Notes: generated by a model from the sequence alone, not told the origin. A DNA stretch of 64,000 nt from Mactromeris polynyma (GCA_032209605.1 JASFXZ010000008.1:4278001-4342000); one strand, 5' to 3'; counted from the stretch's first letter, positions 1 through 12,831 are shown. Made by a program: numbers and translations.

Positions 1-2100
1 AATTATATCCACTACTATTTTAGCATTTTAAATGCAATACATTGATTTATGGTCGATTTCCTCTTGTATACTACCAGTATAGCTGAAGCAAGTGTCATAA
101 AATTTGGCCCCCTGTTGTGCTCATTGATCTTGAGACCGAATCAGTAGCCATAAAATTTGGCCCCCTGTTGTGTTGATTGGCCGAGAGACCTTCTAGAAGA
201 ATAGTATGCTCACTCTATATCAGCCAGGCGCTTTCAATTTCCTTATCATGCATATATATATACACATAAGTTGAAAGCGTCTGTAAAACACAGATTATTG
301 AACATCATACGTAACAGGTCTGTCGTGGTGGTGTTTAGTGATAAAGAATTGATGGGGAGTTGTAAAAAATTCAAACCTGATATTAGCTCTACTGAATTAA
401 TTTAAGTTTTCTTAAAATAGTTTTAATCAATTCAATAAGTTATGGAAGGAAATGTAATACTTGGGCCTGAACTTTTGCAAAAAAAATAAAAAATAAAAGT
501 GCCAGCTAAGTGTCAACTAGGGAATGAATTTTTCGATACCGCGTGTCATAAATGGCAAACAATGTAATTCTCAACTTTCACGTGCAAAAAGTTACTATGA
601 CTCAAATGAAATTTCACGGGATTATAACAATGATGACATCGGTGATTTTTCACCCATGTTTTGCTGACCAAATAGATCGCTACCAAAATCGTTGAATTTA
701 ATTAAATAATCCAACTGGCTAACTATCAAATTTGTTACATCGAGTGTTTGAATGGCAATTTATTATCTATTAAACTTAACCTGAGTTTGCCATTTTGGAG
801 CGATGTTGCCTAGTTTTCAAGCATAGCATTTTGATGGTACACCATACATGTTGTATAGACGGTCACGTCGCGACATACCCATACTTAGTTGCAGCTATAT
901 TTGTAACCCATTTCAATGATTCGTTGGAAAATTTGCTTGTAATTGACGTTTTAATTACACGGTCATAGGTAGATAGTCTTATCTAAACACACTACGAAAT
1001 AAAATTGAAAACGGCACGTTAATGCCTACATACAATATACGCTAACCAACTGCATTATACTTTTTCTTAATAAATTCCTATAACTTCAAAACAGATATAG
1101 TCTATGCAAGCAATAACGCGGCGTGTACATCCGATAAAAGCTCTTGTATCAAATTCGTGTATTTGTGTTTTTGGAAAACGTGTACTAAAAAAATCACAAT
1201 GCAGTTTTATAGATTACAACTGTATTGAGGCATTTTGTCATGTTTATGACTAAGCATATTTTTCAAGAAATGACCTCCAATAGTTTCACCTTTAACGATA
1301 ACAGAAAATGATCGTAAAATTATCATAATTCTAGATTTTATGGTAGATTCGAGGTTAGAGCGATACATGGACAAAAATATCAACCAACATTTACTCAGTA
1401 TGTATTCTGCATATCGCACTGCAAAACGTCCTTCTATGAAAGGAGCACAATTGTGTTGGTGTCATGTAACTCATTATTTAATTTTCAAGTTTGCATATTT
1501 TATGAAAGTTTCCTTATGACTTTGTAAAGTAGAAATAAAAAATGAATGCAGGTATAATATTGCGTCGCGTTTATGCAAACATCATCTAGTGAACGTATTC
1601 AAATTGCTGAAAAGAATCCCCCGTCCGTTTAAGTTTGAATGCACGTTCTTTATAACGATTGAAAAGGGTATTTTAAAGCTGAACACATTTTGAAATGAAA
1701 TTCTATGCGGAAGTAAACTGAAATGTTTGCAATGAAATACATTTCATATGATGGGGAATACAAAGCAACCTGATAACAAGTGCTTGCAGTAAACTAAATA
1801 ATGTTTTCCAATAGTTAAATTCTATTTTTTATTTTGTGACATGAAACTGGAACATTGTTGAACGTTTGGGAACAAATCACAGTTTTCATAAAAAACGCCT
1901 TTCTCAGCCCGCTACTATTTTCCCCATGTCTTCATTATAGTACACTATTTATTTCAATAGTACTAAATATCATGCAATTGTATACTTAATCAACCATGTT
2001 AGTTTTTGTCGCGCCATTTATTACAAAAATCCCTGTACCACCTAACATTTTTTTATTTTGTTAGCAATTTCAGGTAAATTATGTGTTAAATATTTTAATA
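1..2100. mobile_element. Partial inverted-repeat DNA element, left arm and core
   Basis: Bases 1-470 are the reverse complement of 14030-14370 (shared landmarks: ctcttgtatactaccagtat, the cagattattga..catcatacgtaacag block, and gtaatacttgggcct). Bases 1220-1730 match 13560-14030 in direct orientation (shared landmark: ggttagagcgatacatg). One family therefore has arms in inverted order around a common core: here the left arm and core remain, and at 13541-14415 the core and right arm. A third arm fragment lies at 11577-11700. No transposase ORF is visible, so it is non-autonomous or badly decayed. The true left end lies outside the window. Confidence 0.55.
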
Positions 2101-3560
2101 AGGTATGACATTCATGTGAAGGAAAATATTTTTCACTTCGCTCTATTTGATATTACTGATTTATTGTTCGCACTGCGAAGTTCTATCAATTTATTATTAC
2201 TGATAATTAGTTTCTAACATTATATTATTGTTTTATGTTTTAAGTATTCTTTAATGGATATATACAAACCACTGCACTATGTCTGTTTAATACTATGGAA
2301 TAGAAGGGTTATGCAATAATTATTCAATACTTTTATGACTACAATTATTCGTACAATTACAACGATTTGTTTCAAACTTGTATATACAAGTATAGTATGT
2401 GTTTGTCGGTTGGGAAAACGTGCCATGTTTTCCCAACCGACAAACACATAATATATTCTGAGAAGTAGTATAAATAAATTCACTAAATAGTCAGAAAATT
2501 CATGTTATTATTTATTTTTTTCATATAAATATAAAAAAATGAAATATGCAGGGAAATGCAACATTGAAAGAATTACATGCAGTTAATTAAGTTTCAACAA
2601 AATATCTATAAATCTATCTCTATCGCAATATCGCTATGGTCATTTTACTGAATTGTAAAGTTTGGACTTCGATATTCGGTGCATTCTTTGCATTTATAGT
2701 AACTAATAGGGCAACAGATTCTTAATTTTGACGACAAATTGATGGATTCAAAATGCCATAGTATTTATTTATTTACTCATCCAAAAAAGGAAAACAGTTA
2801 TGTAATGCTCTAACAGAGATCTTTACAACACATCACTTTATTTTGGAGTTTAATTAACTTTACAATTGGGTTGGTTTTGTTACAAAATAATTGCGTTTCA
2901 TTGCACGTGCGCACGTTGTAGTTGTCACTAATAGCGGATATTACTTTCAAATAAGCGATTCTGTTTAATTGTAGTATTGAACATTGTATTATATAATGAT
3001 GATGTTTATAAACCAAGAATAAAACACAGTCATTGACGTTTTATAAGACTTCAGCAAAACAAAAACAACCCCTCTTAGCCCAAATCCTGAACCCGCCCCT
3101 GACGGTCACGTGTGTGTGACCTGTGGTTAAAATGAGAGTTCTGTATGGTATGGTATAAAATATTACTGAAAGCTGAAGATAATGGTAAACATTGATTAAA
3201 TGAAATCAATGGATATCATAAAAAGAAATTCCCATTTGTAAAAATATTGAATATTCACTTACGTTTTTAATGGTAAGTTTTGAGGAATGGTCAGAATGTT
3301 CGATTTTTAAATGACCTTTACACTGTCCAATTTCAACGAAACGCATCCTAGTACAGTCCATGGACTTATTTGTGTGAATTTTTTGTCCAGAGCATTTCTT
3401 TGTATATTTGTGTAGAGGGATGCCTGAAGTTCAATTTTAGCGAGGGTGGACAGTTGGCATCATGTCAGTTTCCATGGAAACCAAGATGGCGGCCAAAATG
3501 GCCGCCATTTCATGAACACTTGACTAGTGTCACTGTAACTATTATTACTATAAAGTGCAA
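2101..3560. other. Gene-free AT-rich stretch
   Basis: No exon or credible ORF was seen. It holds a perfect 24-bp hairpin at 2396-2450 (listed separately) and a short segment near 3470-3510 with the atggcggccaaaatggccgcc motif, which is common in repeats. Probably part of the intron or 5' flank of gene A. Confidence 0.4.
2396..2450. repeat. Perfect 24-bp inverted repeat (hairpin)
   Basis: The left arm 2396-2419 and right arm 2427-2450 are exact reverse complements (core gtttgtcggttgggaaaac) around a 7-nt loop, gtgccat. Flanks are AT-rich and unpaired. It could be a tiny DNA-element remnant or a hairpin RNA; the perfect stem favours a recent inverted duplication over a typical animal miRNA precursor. 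Confidence 0.8.
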
Positions 3561-4460
3561 ACAGATATTGATTTAAATGTGCGTGATAACTTATGTACAG
3601 ATACAGAGCTCTCTAAGGAACTCCCTGTCAACGTCACTTAATGTCATGGTCAAGGTCATTTTAAGGTCAAAATGTAAAAAAATGTTAAGAAACGCGTTTT
3701 TACCCAATGTCGTTTTAATTCATCTGCACAGTTTTGACCATAGACATGCAAAAGGTATTTTTTCAATACCTAGTATCAAAATGATTTACAACAAAACTTA
3801 TTTCACGATTATAAGTTGAATAATTATATAATTAGAAGGAATTATGTGACACCACATCAATCTGCAATTTTCCGTTGAATAAGCTTATAAATATATATTT
3901 TGCGTTTGGTTGCATGAAATGAGTTAGCACAGTTGCTGCATATATGTAAATGTATTTGCTGCTTACAGACTAAAAGAAATTCAAGGTCAAAATTTCCTTC
4001 GGACTATTGACCAAGGTCACCAAAGGTCAAGGTCATTACATATTGAAAATGAAAACAAAGATGTTGAGAATATGTTTTAATCTTGTTAAAAGTTCTGAAG
4101 TATTAGTGTTTCTTAGGTTAGACTAAGTAAGTAAGTAGTTTGTCTTTACCTGTGTTCCATGCAGTTTTTTACAAAACGTAATTGATGGTCCTAATGTGAA
4201 TAATCGTATAATTAAAAGGAATTTCTTGGCACGACCTCTATCTATCTTTATGCATACAATATAGGAGTATAGCCAATTAATGCATATTCTGCGTTTTAAG
4301 CACACATTCTGTATGTACACATGAATATGTTTGCAGCTCATTGACTAAAGTGAAATCAAGGTTACCAGCCAAGAGCATGGATCAAGGTCATTTGAGGTCA
4401 AATCAAATATAAAAATATTAAATGGTGTCTTCTTTTATTACAAACAATAATGATATGAAG
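3560..4460. repeat. Degenerate ~368-bp tandem repeat rich in TCAAGGTCA
   Basis: Three diverged units are marked by TCAAGGTCA at about 3645, 4020 and 4380, a spacing near 365-370 bp. Each also shares an 'aattagaaggaatt' block and a 'gcatattytgcgttt' block. The same TCAAGGTCA core appears on the other strand just before exon 6 of gene C (about 44165-44190) and in the cluster at 55560-55990. The repeats lie directly upstream of the 3' splice site of gene A. Confidence 0.55.
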
Positions 4461-4799
4461 TGATAAGTCTTTGACGCTTGATATGTTGCGCATATTTAAA
4501 ACTAGTATGAGAGCCGGAGTCATGTTACTGTATGGGAATATTAACTATCATAGGAAGTTGTGATCGTTGGGTATAGCTTGTGGCTGTTTCCAGTAAGAAT
4601 AGAGTGATAACCTTTAACTTACTAAACAATTACATATACATGCTTGTGTGACTAGACTATCCATAAATATTCAAATTAAAACGAATTTACTAGGGGTCTA
4701 GTTATAAAAGCCTCGGAGTGCATATGTATGTTTAATCGTCGTTTATTTGACGATATATTTAAGAAAACATTGTATTCATACATGGTATGTTTATTTCAG

Positions 4800-5264
4800 G
4801 AGATGAGCGGACGAAGAGGAAATTCCAGATCTCCCTCCCATAACTACCTATACCGTGTCCTGAGAGACGACGAGGACGTGTCCTATGGGATAACCGCCAA
4901 GTCTCCATCCCGCAACCATTCAGTGTATGATCACGTGAGCAGCGGATCTTACAATCAACGTGGGTCACAGTATGTGTCAACCAGTGCGTCACGTGATGCC
5001 GCCGAGTCGTTTGCTATGGGAAGTAGAAATTTCTCTACTCATGGTAAAACAATCGTTAAGATTAACACAGAGAAACTTGGTAGCAACAATCGGTATGTGG
5101 ACCTGACTGATTCTAGGACACGTGACGGATATTTCCCGGAAAAGGACTTTGCTCACAACTGCGCCAACAAGTTTGAAGAAGTATTGGTCACGGGTAAAAT
5201 ACCAGCATCAAGTATTGAGGAAATGTACAAAGTTCAGCCTGATGGATCATCTACAAGATATTAG
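4800..5264 (+). CDS. Gene A: ADP-ribosyltransferase-like domain protein (terminal or only coding exon)
   Basis: The exon follows a clear 3' splice site (tttatttcag, 4790-4799). The first ATG, at 4803, opens a 153-residue frame ending in TAG at 5264. The layout resembles the R-S-E clade of the ART fold: Arg18 in the opening strand YLYRVLR, Ser59-Thr60-Ser61 in GSQYVSTSAS, and Glu126 in KFEEVLVTGKIP, close to the EVLIP ending of arginine-specific ARTs. The residue two before Glu126 is Phe rather than Gln or Glu, so arginine transfer is unlikely and the activity is unknown. No signal peptide or membrane segment is present, so it should be intracellular. The reading phase at the splice site is 0. 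The intron may separate a 5' UTR exon (stand-alone protein) or earlier coding exons outside the window. The last 25 codons recur behind genes B1 and B2. The family call rests on motif reading only. Confidence 0.65.
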   Translation, partial: EMSGRRGNSRSPSHNYLYRVLRDDEDVSYGITAKSPSRNHSVYDHVSSGSYNQRGSQYVSTSASRDAAESFAMGSRNFSTHGKTIVKINTEKLGSNNRYVDLTDSRTRDGYFPEKDFAHNCANKFEEVLVTGKIPASSIEEMYKVQPDGSSTRY

Positions 5265-6260
5265 AACAATATGTAAATCTGACATTCAATGATCGGAGTT
5301 TTGGGGTGTTTTTGTTATTAATTGACTAGTTCAAGACGTTATGTACAACATGTACATATCTGACATTTAGGTATCATAGTTTCTGTGTTTGTAATTTGTG
5401 ACTTTCTGTTGTCATAGATGTTGTGTTAGTATTGTGAAATTCAGTTGTCATGGTTATGTGGTAGTATTGTTAAATTCAGTTGTCATGGTTATGTGTTAGT
5501 ATTGTGACATTCAGTTGTCGTGGTTATGTGTTAGTATTGTGAAATTTAGTTATCATAGTTATGTGGTAGTATTGTGTCATTCAGTTATCATAGTTATGTT
5601 GTAGTATTGTGACATTCAGTTATCATAGTTATGTGGTAGTATTGTGTCATTCAGTTATCATAGTTATGTTGTAGTATTGTGACATTCAGTTATCATAGTT
5701 ATGTGGTAGTATTGTGTCATTCAGTTATCATAGTTATGTGGTAGTATTGTGTCATTCAGTTATCATAGTTATGTTGTAGTATTGTGAAATTCAGTTATCA
5801 TAGCTATGTGTTTTTATTATGACATTCAGTTATCATAGCTATGTGTTTTTATGACATTCAGTTATCATACCTATGTGTTTTTATTATGACATTCAGTTAT
5901 CATAGCTATGTGTTTTTATTATGACATTCAGTTATCATAGCTATGTGTTTTTATTATGACATTCAGTTATCAAAGTTGTATTTCAGTTGTTTATGTGACG
6001 TGACATCCAGTAAAGCATAGTTTCATGTTAGTTATCACCGTTTGCGTTGTTAATGTGACATCATAGAAGTTTAGTTGTCATAGAACGTTATGTGTTGGTT
6101 AGTAGATACACTGTAAATAATGTTTTTCTTTGTTTAAGTGGGATTATTGGTTTGTTATTCGTCTTAGTTTAGTTACTTTTTTAAGTTTTTTCGAAAATAT
6201 TTCATTAATTTCAATTATGCATTACATGTTTGTGTTTGGTATAATAAATGCATGAAATAT
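5265..6260 (+). other. Probable 3' UTR of gene A with polyadenylation signal
   Basis: About 1 kb follows the stop codon and is dominated by the 35-bp minisatellite. AATAAA occurs at 6243-6248 in the context ggtataataaatg. The same context is kept in both duplicates (18488-18493 and 33302-33307), which supports it as the functional end. Confidence 0.5.
5408..5975 (+). repeat. 35-bp minisatellite, array A
   Basis: About 16 units of the type ttatcatagttatgtggtag + tattgtgtcattcag. The 3' units switch to a variant with gtgtttttattatgac. Related arrays follow the ART relics of B1 (about 20 units) and B2 (about 53 units). Confidence 0.9.
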
Positions 6261-9200
6261 TCAAATATGGAGTTCGTAAATTCTGTTTTATCTGCTACCT
6301 AACATCTCACAAAATATACTTAACACCATTAAAAAAGCAACTGTTTTAAATTGGCTTCATTTTGTACATGGTATTAAAAGCTACCAACTGTCACCAATGT
6401 TTAAAATATTGTTCAAAAAGTATTGAAACTATGGACCAATAATTCATATTTCATCATTGAATAAGTTTACGAAATTATGTTAGTGAATTAACACGGAATT
6501 ATTTCTTCTTTAAGTCATGTTTTGAAGCAGACATTTGTCGATTGCGTTTTAAATGGCTTTAAGTATAAAATCTACCAAGCATATCCACCTGACGACATAT
6601 AAGGTTATATCAACATTATGGCACTGGAAGTTTAAGCCAAGACATTGATTGTAAGAACAGTATGTGCGACTCAATGTGCTTGTTCTTACTGTTCAATGGA
6701 TGGGACGCTGAATTTCAGAAAATTCATATTTCAAAAGAACAAATAAATAAAGAGGAATGTGTAGCGGCAATGATCCAAATGATCGTTGGATATTATCGCG
6801 GTAGAAGTGTCTGGAGTTCATCGTAAAAAGTGATCGCTAAAATGTAACCATTGACTGTTTGTAATTGTAGGGACCAAGTAGAAATAGCTGAAAACATCAT
6901 GATCAGGTGAGATAAGCGATGGTCATTAACACAAACGTTAGGCTATACAACAGGAGATTGTTACGGGTTCTCTCCCTTTATCCATTCTTTGGTATATAAA
7001 TACTGGAAGGAATGAAGGGAGACAATTCGTGACAATCTCCTTTATGCCATACCGATATGGATATATGTTTAATAACGTCCTGTTGCGGGTAGGACTAGGA
7101 TTGTGGCAGTTTTGATCGATAAATCGACAAATCTGAAATTGTCCAAAATCCCCGATAATGGTGTTATCTAAAGCACAACAACTTGGGCCCATATTTAGCA
7201 GATAGTAATGAATTATGTGTCAGGTAGCCAATGACCACGACATTGTTCAAACCCTGAAAGAAATAATTAAATCTAGTCACGCACGTGGTACTTGGGGTTG
7301 TGTTTGTTAACTAGCAGTATTGTATGTATTGATGTATACTTTCTTTGTTTTTGGAAGATACTGTAGATACAAAAGATGTTTTTTATCGACACTTCGTTCA
7401 TTTTTCCTGCCTGACAGGTAGGTTTCGAATTGACCTTGAACTTAACATAGATATAATTTGGTACGGCCTTATCTTGTTGATGGTTGAATAATTAAGGGTC
7501 ATAAAACAGAAATCAGTTAGATGTTTATATTGTGAACGCTGTAATGCGCTCGAACAGTTATGGATAAGTGCTGAGGAAGGACACTGAAATTCTAGACCGA
7601 AATATAACTTGAAGAAAAGGGCCATAAATGGAGTAATCGTAATACTGCAGATATAACATATGGGGGGATCACTGCGTAGGAGATTGTGCTAATGCGTAAT
7701 TCTTCCAGTACTTTGATAAAATAGATCATGTGTTAGGCGAATACGAAGTCAGGTATCTGATTCTAAATTACAGGTGAGTTAACTTGATTTAAACTTGCGA
7801 TTCTGTGTAATATTTCACCAAAAGATAAGATGTATTAAAACCGTAAAGAGCCTAAACGAATTACAACGATTCAAAGCGTTATATCAGCAGTATTATGATT
7901 ACTCCATTTATTGCTCTTTTGTTTCGAAATTGTCACGGATGGGCTGTCATGTAATGTCACGCGTATGTCACAAAACCCTTGTTGGCACAATGAATTAAAC
8001 ATATGTCGATCGTCAACATTGTGGCATTGATTCCTTTAAGAATATTAAATATTGAGTTGTATTTTGCCCTTACTGACCCGTATATATATGCACGTACTCA
8101 AGCATTTTTATCGGCGCAGTCGTTCTAACATGGTTTTGCTATTTGCATATCAGTGTTTTGTAATCGATCAAATCTTACGTTAACCACCAAGGCAATTTCT
8201 CTTCAACTGAAAAATGTTTGTAACCTTGATGCAAATTGGTTAACATTGTGTATAGTGTATTTCAAGATTTATCCAGTAAGTAGTGTTGTTAGTCATCCCC
8301 ACGGGAAATTGTCCTGTGTTGGAATTCAGAAGACTTTCTTGGTTTTATGTACCAGTCGCGACATTTTATTTTGTTTTAATCGGATAAATCGCTATGTAAC
8401 AAGTTTATTAACATGAATGTGCGAGTTCACGACTTATGCAATAGGTACTGATGAACTATATTGAAACTGACTATACTCTGTCTATGACTTACCACACATT
8501 TTTATCCAGTCTCCTACGCAGCGTAGTTATAGCGTATTTGAATGATCGGCAGTCGTAACATTTAGGCATTTTTTACGTTGTACAACAAATTTTAACCTTC
8601 AGATTGCAACAAATTTGCAAACTTCAAGTTGCGCCGACCATCTTTTTAAAGATATTTCTTGTTTTTAAATATTTTGTCTACAGCCAGGCCCGGTTACAGA
8701 AATTCTCGACCGGGGGCCAAACATGATGAAAATACCCTGAACTTGAGGTGCACAGCGCCGAGTGGGGGTAGGTTCGGGAGGGGTTTATCCCCTCTGAGGG
8801 GGTTCGGGGATCTCCTCCGTAACATTTTTTCTGGTGTATTTCATGGTCAAAATTTTAAGACTCATTCTCGAGAATTGCACTAGTATTATCTTGTAAAAAA
8901 TACAGAACGTCCAAATCATACAAGTACCTACAATTTAACAAATTTCCTGGGGACAGCCCCTCCTGTACCTACTCCCAGTCATCCTTCAGTACAAATCCTT
9001 GTCACAAGTGAATAAGAGGCCATTTCGTCATAAACTCTGTGAAATAGTGTAGATATTAAAACTTTCAGGCTGATTTGGCAGAAGTTGACTATTTTTTATG
9101 TCCAAATTGTACATTATCAGAGAGCACACTTATAAACTGTATTAACTGGTTATTGCCTAAAGTATATACTTAAAATATTAACAGGTTTATGTATGCTCCC

Positions 9201-9761
9201 TGAAATTCAGGGCGAATTTGTTTTGCAAGACCTAGTTATGGTTTGAGGTTTCAATTTTGTCGTAGTTTGGTTGAAAAACTTAAACCAGTTATGATTAAGA
9301 TTGGTTTGCAAACAAACAGATGGTTTAGTCGAATGAAAATGACACACATGATTTTGATTGTATTAGAACACAGTGTCAGAAGACCATAACGATTTAGTTG
9401 ACACAGTCGCATCAAAATCTAATTTCATTTACTGCAGTTTTAACCGCTAGCAGTATTGTGATTGCAGACAGATTGGTGCTCGATAAGAAAGTCAGAGTTG
9501 AGAAATATGTATTTTCTGTTTTGACCTGTAGATTCGAGTGTAGGTTGGTGATTTACAATAACATACATTTACTACTCTCTAAACCACTTGTAACAATTAG
9601 TGACAAAAACATGCACATTTTCAAAGAGCACCGACCATCTGTTCAGACGATATAATATACCTTTAAGAGATTGTTGGCCTGGGGCGATAGCCCAATGCCA
9701 TAGAACCTATGCCACATTTCAGATGCTGTCCATTTGACCTTATTTCCCGAAGTCCGAAGTA
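6261..9761. other. 3' flank of gene A, duplicated behind B1 and B2; no gene seen
   Basis: The sequence runs colinear with 18494-23584 (B1 unit) and, to about 8100, with 33308-37425 (B2 unit), apart from indels. The B1 and B2 copies contain about 1.8 kb (20300-22070) missing here near 7560-7640, while this copy has about 555 bp (9045-9600) missing in B1. Short ORFs are present, but none is preserved in all copies. The repeat at 8683-8830 is listed separately. Confidence 0.6.
8683..8835 (+). repeat. Interspersed repeat copy (ggcccggttacagaaattctcga family)
   Basis: It runs from ggcccggttacagaaattctc through 'ggtgcacagcgccgagtggg' and 'ggggatctcctccgtaac'. Other copies are at 23038-23190 (+, part of the segmental duplication) and 12345-12570 (-). 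All carry runs of G or C. Element class not identified. Confidence 0.6.
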
Positions 9762-10924
9762 CAGTCTAGAGTTTAGCCCCAGAATTTCCATCAAAACTGA
9801 TCTGAGCCATTATCATATCTCCTGAATCACCGTGAAGTCAATTAGGGGTCAGTATGGCTAGATTCACAGCATGCAACCAATTAATTTATGATCACTATCT
9901 GATAAGCCAAAATATAAACAAAGGTTTCTCAATGTATGTGGTTTGTAGGTATATTTCATGATGAAAAGTTTGGGATTGTCTTTTTATGAACCCATTCTTT
10001 CAGGGGGACAAATATATATTGGCCCTTGTTTGTTGGTAGATCTAAACTCGAATTCATGTTACCCCTGTGTAGTTTACATTACCCCTCACTGATCGAGCTT
10101 ATGTGGTAATTTTTCATTTATTTTAAATCATGGTCAGTTATTTGAATAAAATGATGAAATATTCAAAATTGAAAGCTAATCTCAAACTACAAAAATCAAT
10201 AAAAAATAAATGTGAATTACACTGCAGTTAAGGTTGTTGGTGTTGCTGCTACCATTGTCGTACATGCTGCTGAACTTGTTTTCTTGTTGTTTAGATGCTT
10301 ATCATTATTACTTATATATTTTTTCAATGTATGCTTGGAAAATGTATAAAGATAAGCTTAAATAAGGGAATGAGGTAATTTGACATTGATTTCATCCTAC
10401 CTCCCAGTAAAATAAAAGCGATTTTAAGTTACCAGGGGGTAACTTGAAACAGGGGTAGTTTGAAATAACTACACCAATATGTACCTGTATATAGTATATG
10501 TATGAAATTTGATAAATAAAGCAAACATTATAATTATTGTATAGTAGAAAAGAACTGCAGCAATTTGTATATAACTTGGATAAGTTGTCCACAGATTATC
10601 TTTCACGTTTTAATTAATGCATTCTTTAGTAGTAGTTATTTGATAAATATTGACCAATCAATAATCATTTTGACTAAATTAAACCAAACCAAAGATTTAA
10701 CAAGCTTTATAAAATTGGCTGCAGACATACAACACTTATTGCCTAATTTCAATAAAACATATATGATGATTTAAATGAATGTTTTATATTATATTATTTT
10801 TGTATCAAGAATACTGACCATATATTTTTTTCTCCAAATAAACGTTAGTCTGAATGATGACACTTTGAATTTTAAGAAAATTATATGTTTAACGATGGTT
10901 ATTATTCACAATTAGAATTTAAAA

Positions 10925-11576
10925 TGAACTAGAAATGTGTCCATAGGACACAGATGCCCCCACTTGCAGCCTTTGTCACAAAAGCAAATGACATTATTCT
11001 GCTTTGTGAATGGGTATCAAAATTACCAAGTGAACAACTGTACTGATTATGGTGATAAGTCAAGGGCCATAACTTTGCACTTACTGGGCGTAACCATACA
11101 TGAAACACCAGGTGCACAACTATACATGTTGGTGAACATTCCTGTAAAATCTTATGACTCTGGCTCAAATTCTTTTGGAGATATGCATGACACATGATTG
11201 CATACTCTGTATGCTATATTTTAACTAAGTCAAGGGCGATAACTTTGCACTTACTGGGCACAGCCAAACATGAAACCCCAGGTGCACAACTACACATGCT
11301 GGTGAACATTTCCTGTAAAGTTTTATGGCTCTGGCTCATATACATTTGGAGATATGAGTGACACAAAATTTTGTGACGGACGGAAATTTATGGTTTATGA
11401 GCTTTCCTTCTTTAAAAAAGCCCATAAGCAGGTGATATTATGAGCTTTTCATATAAAAAACAGAACAAAAAAGCCCCTAACCCTAATGTCAGTAAGCTCA
11501 TAAACCCTAAATGTTTGCCCGGACAGACAGACGGACAAGGGCAAATATATATTGGCCTTGCCCCCCCCCCCCCCCT
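10925..11576. repeat. Interspersed bivalve-type repeat with internal duplication, ending in a C run
   Basis: Two related ~170-bp blocks each contain the phrase ataactttgcacttactggg (about 11068 and 11238) and a 'ggtgcacaacta..catg' segment. They are followed by ggacagacagacggacaagg and a run of about 14 C. Open frames on both strands here are by-products of the repeat. Confidence 0.6.
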
Positions 11577-11700
11577 CCCCAGTCGGCTGTGACCTTTTTC
11601 TATTCTTATAAAAAATTATACCCACTGATTAGGTCTTAAGGTTACTACTCTTTTAGCATTTTAAATGCAATACATCGATTGTGGAGTTGAGTTTGTTTAC
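11577..11700 (-). mobile_element. Arm fragment of the inverted-repeat element
   Basis: The stretch beginning ccccagtcggctgtgacc is the reverse complement of 14330-14415 (ends agaaaaaggtcactccacag, then ccgactgggg). It also matches the first ~50 bases of the window (ttttagcattttaaatgcaa). Both copies abut C runs. Confidence 0.6.
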
Positions 11701-12120
11701 CCTCGCCAACGGGATATCCCATATGGGTGAGCATTCACTGTTTTTTTAAACTATCATACAGTATATTATGCTGTGATAATTTTTCTATTTTCAAGTGTGT
11801 GTGTGTGTTATTATATCTAGATTTAGCTTTCTATTTAGTTTCAGTAAACATTGCTCTTGCTTTAAAAAAATCAATTATTTAAGTAAATAAAGCTAGCCGT
11901 TTTTATAAACCAATAATTAAACACAGACTAGAAACGGAGAATAAGCTACGGTCCATGAACTCAAAAAAAAGCGAAAGGACTATTGTGATTAATTAAATAC
12001 AAATGTACACGTAGTTTGAATAGAAAAACGAATAACATCGCCCCGAGTATCTCCGAGTTTCTCGCTACTAAATAATGACAACATAATTCCTTCTATACAC
12101 ACAACCGATTCTTTAAATAG

Positions 12121-12346
12121 TATACAAGAAATTTTATTAGCCATTTCTCGTTCAAATAATGGGAAATCACACTCTCACCAGGATAAAATTTTAAATGAAT
12201 ACCTTAAATGTACAAAAGATACTATGACTCCGTTATATGAAACTTTTTAATTATATTCTCGAGTATGGTATCATACCCCAATTATGGTCGATTGGCAGCA
12301 TTAAACCAATTTATAAAAATAAAGGTTCACCAATAGATCCTGCGAC
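12121..12346 (+). pseudogene. Non-LTR retrotransposon reverse transcriptase fragment
   Basis: In two frames the translation reads as the N-terminal RT region of LINE-type elements: a block ending in ILNEYLKCTKDTM, then LFNYILEYGIIPQLW followed by IKPIYKNKGSPIDP, the usual 'G-x-P-x-W..PIxKxG' signature. A frameshift near 12240 separates the two parts. The frame is cut at about 12346 by the minus-strand repeat copy. It is a dead scrap nested in the 3.07-kb TIR element. Confidence 0.7.
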
Positions 12347-12570
12347 CCCCGGAGTGCAACAGAAACCACCTTTTCATAAACAATGTATATATTGTAAACT
12401 TTTTACGGGGAAGATCCCCCGGACCCCCCTTAAAGGAGGGGGATAATCCCCTCCCGTACCCAACCACACTTGGCGCTGCGCACCTGAAGTGCAGGGCATT
12501 TTCATAATGTTTGCCCCCCCCCCCTACCCCCCTAGTCGAGAATTTCTGGATCCAGGCCTGTCCCCCAATT
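12345..12570 (-). repeat. Interspersed repeat copy, reverse orientation
   Basis: Reverse complement of the family at 8683 and 23038 (tcgagaatttctggatccag at the far end, 'cttggcgctgcgcacctgaa' inside) with C runs near 12515-12535. It truncates the RT fragment on its left. Confidence 0.6.
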
Positions 12571-12831
12571 CAGAGTGGGGTATAAAAAGTCAGAACTAGT
12601 TGAATATACTATATTTTTACTGTCTCTATCTAGATGTATTGACTACCAAATAGTAACCATTGTTGTTTCTAATCTGATAAGAGTAATATCAGTAACATAC
12701 CATGAAGAAATAGGGGCTATTTAGGGTCACACCAGGGTTAGAATTACAAACCCATGCAGAGCACTTAATTAGATAAACATGTCGCTTATTTCACGGAATT
12801 CTTGGCAAATGTGGGGCTAAACTCTAGACTG

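Larger units (their letters stand above)
9762..12831. mobile_element. 3.07-kb TIR element with nested repeats, 5-bp TSD and an empty site in the paralogous copy
   Basis: The ends are inverted: CAGTCTAGAGTTTAGCCCCA at 9762 and its exact complement ending at 12831. The flanks carry AAGTA on both sides (9757-9761 and 12832-12836). The paralogous flank of B1 has an uninterrupted ccgAAGTAcacactg at 23577-23590, so this copy was inserted after, or missed by, the duplication. No transposase was seen. Inside are a bivalve repeat (10925-11576), a fragment of another inverted-repeat element (11577-11700), a non-LTR reverse transcriptase scrap and a minus-strand repeat copy (12345-12570). The CAG..CTG ends with a 5-bp duplication suggest a hAT-like group; this is inference. 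Confidence 0.8.

Noticed and set aside
10929..11197. 86-88 codon ORFs on both strands
   Set aside because: They fall inside an interspersed repeat with an internal duplication, and no domain is recognisable.
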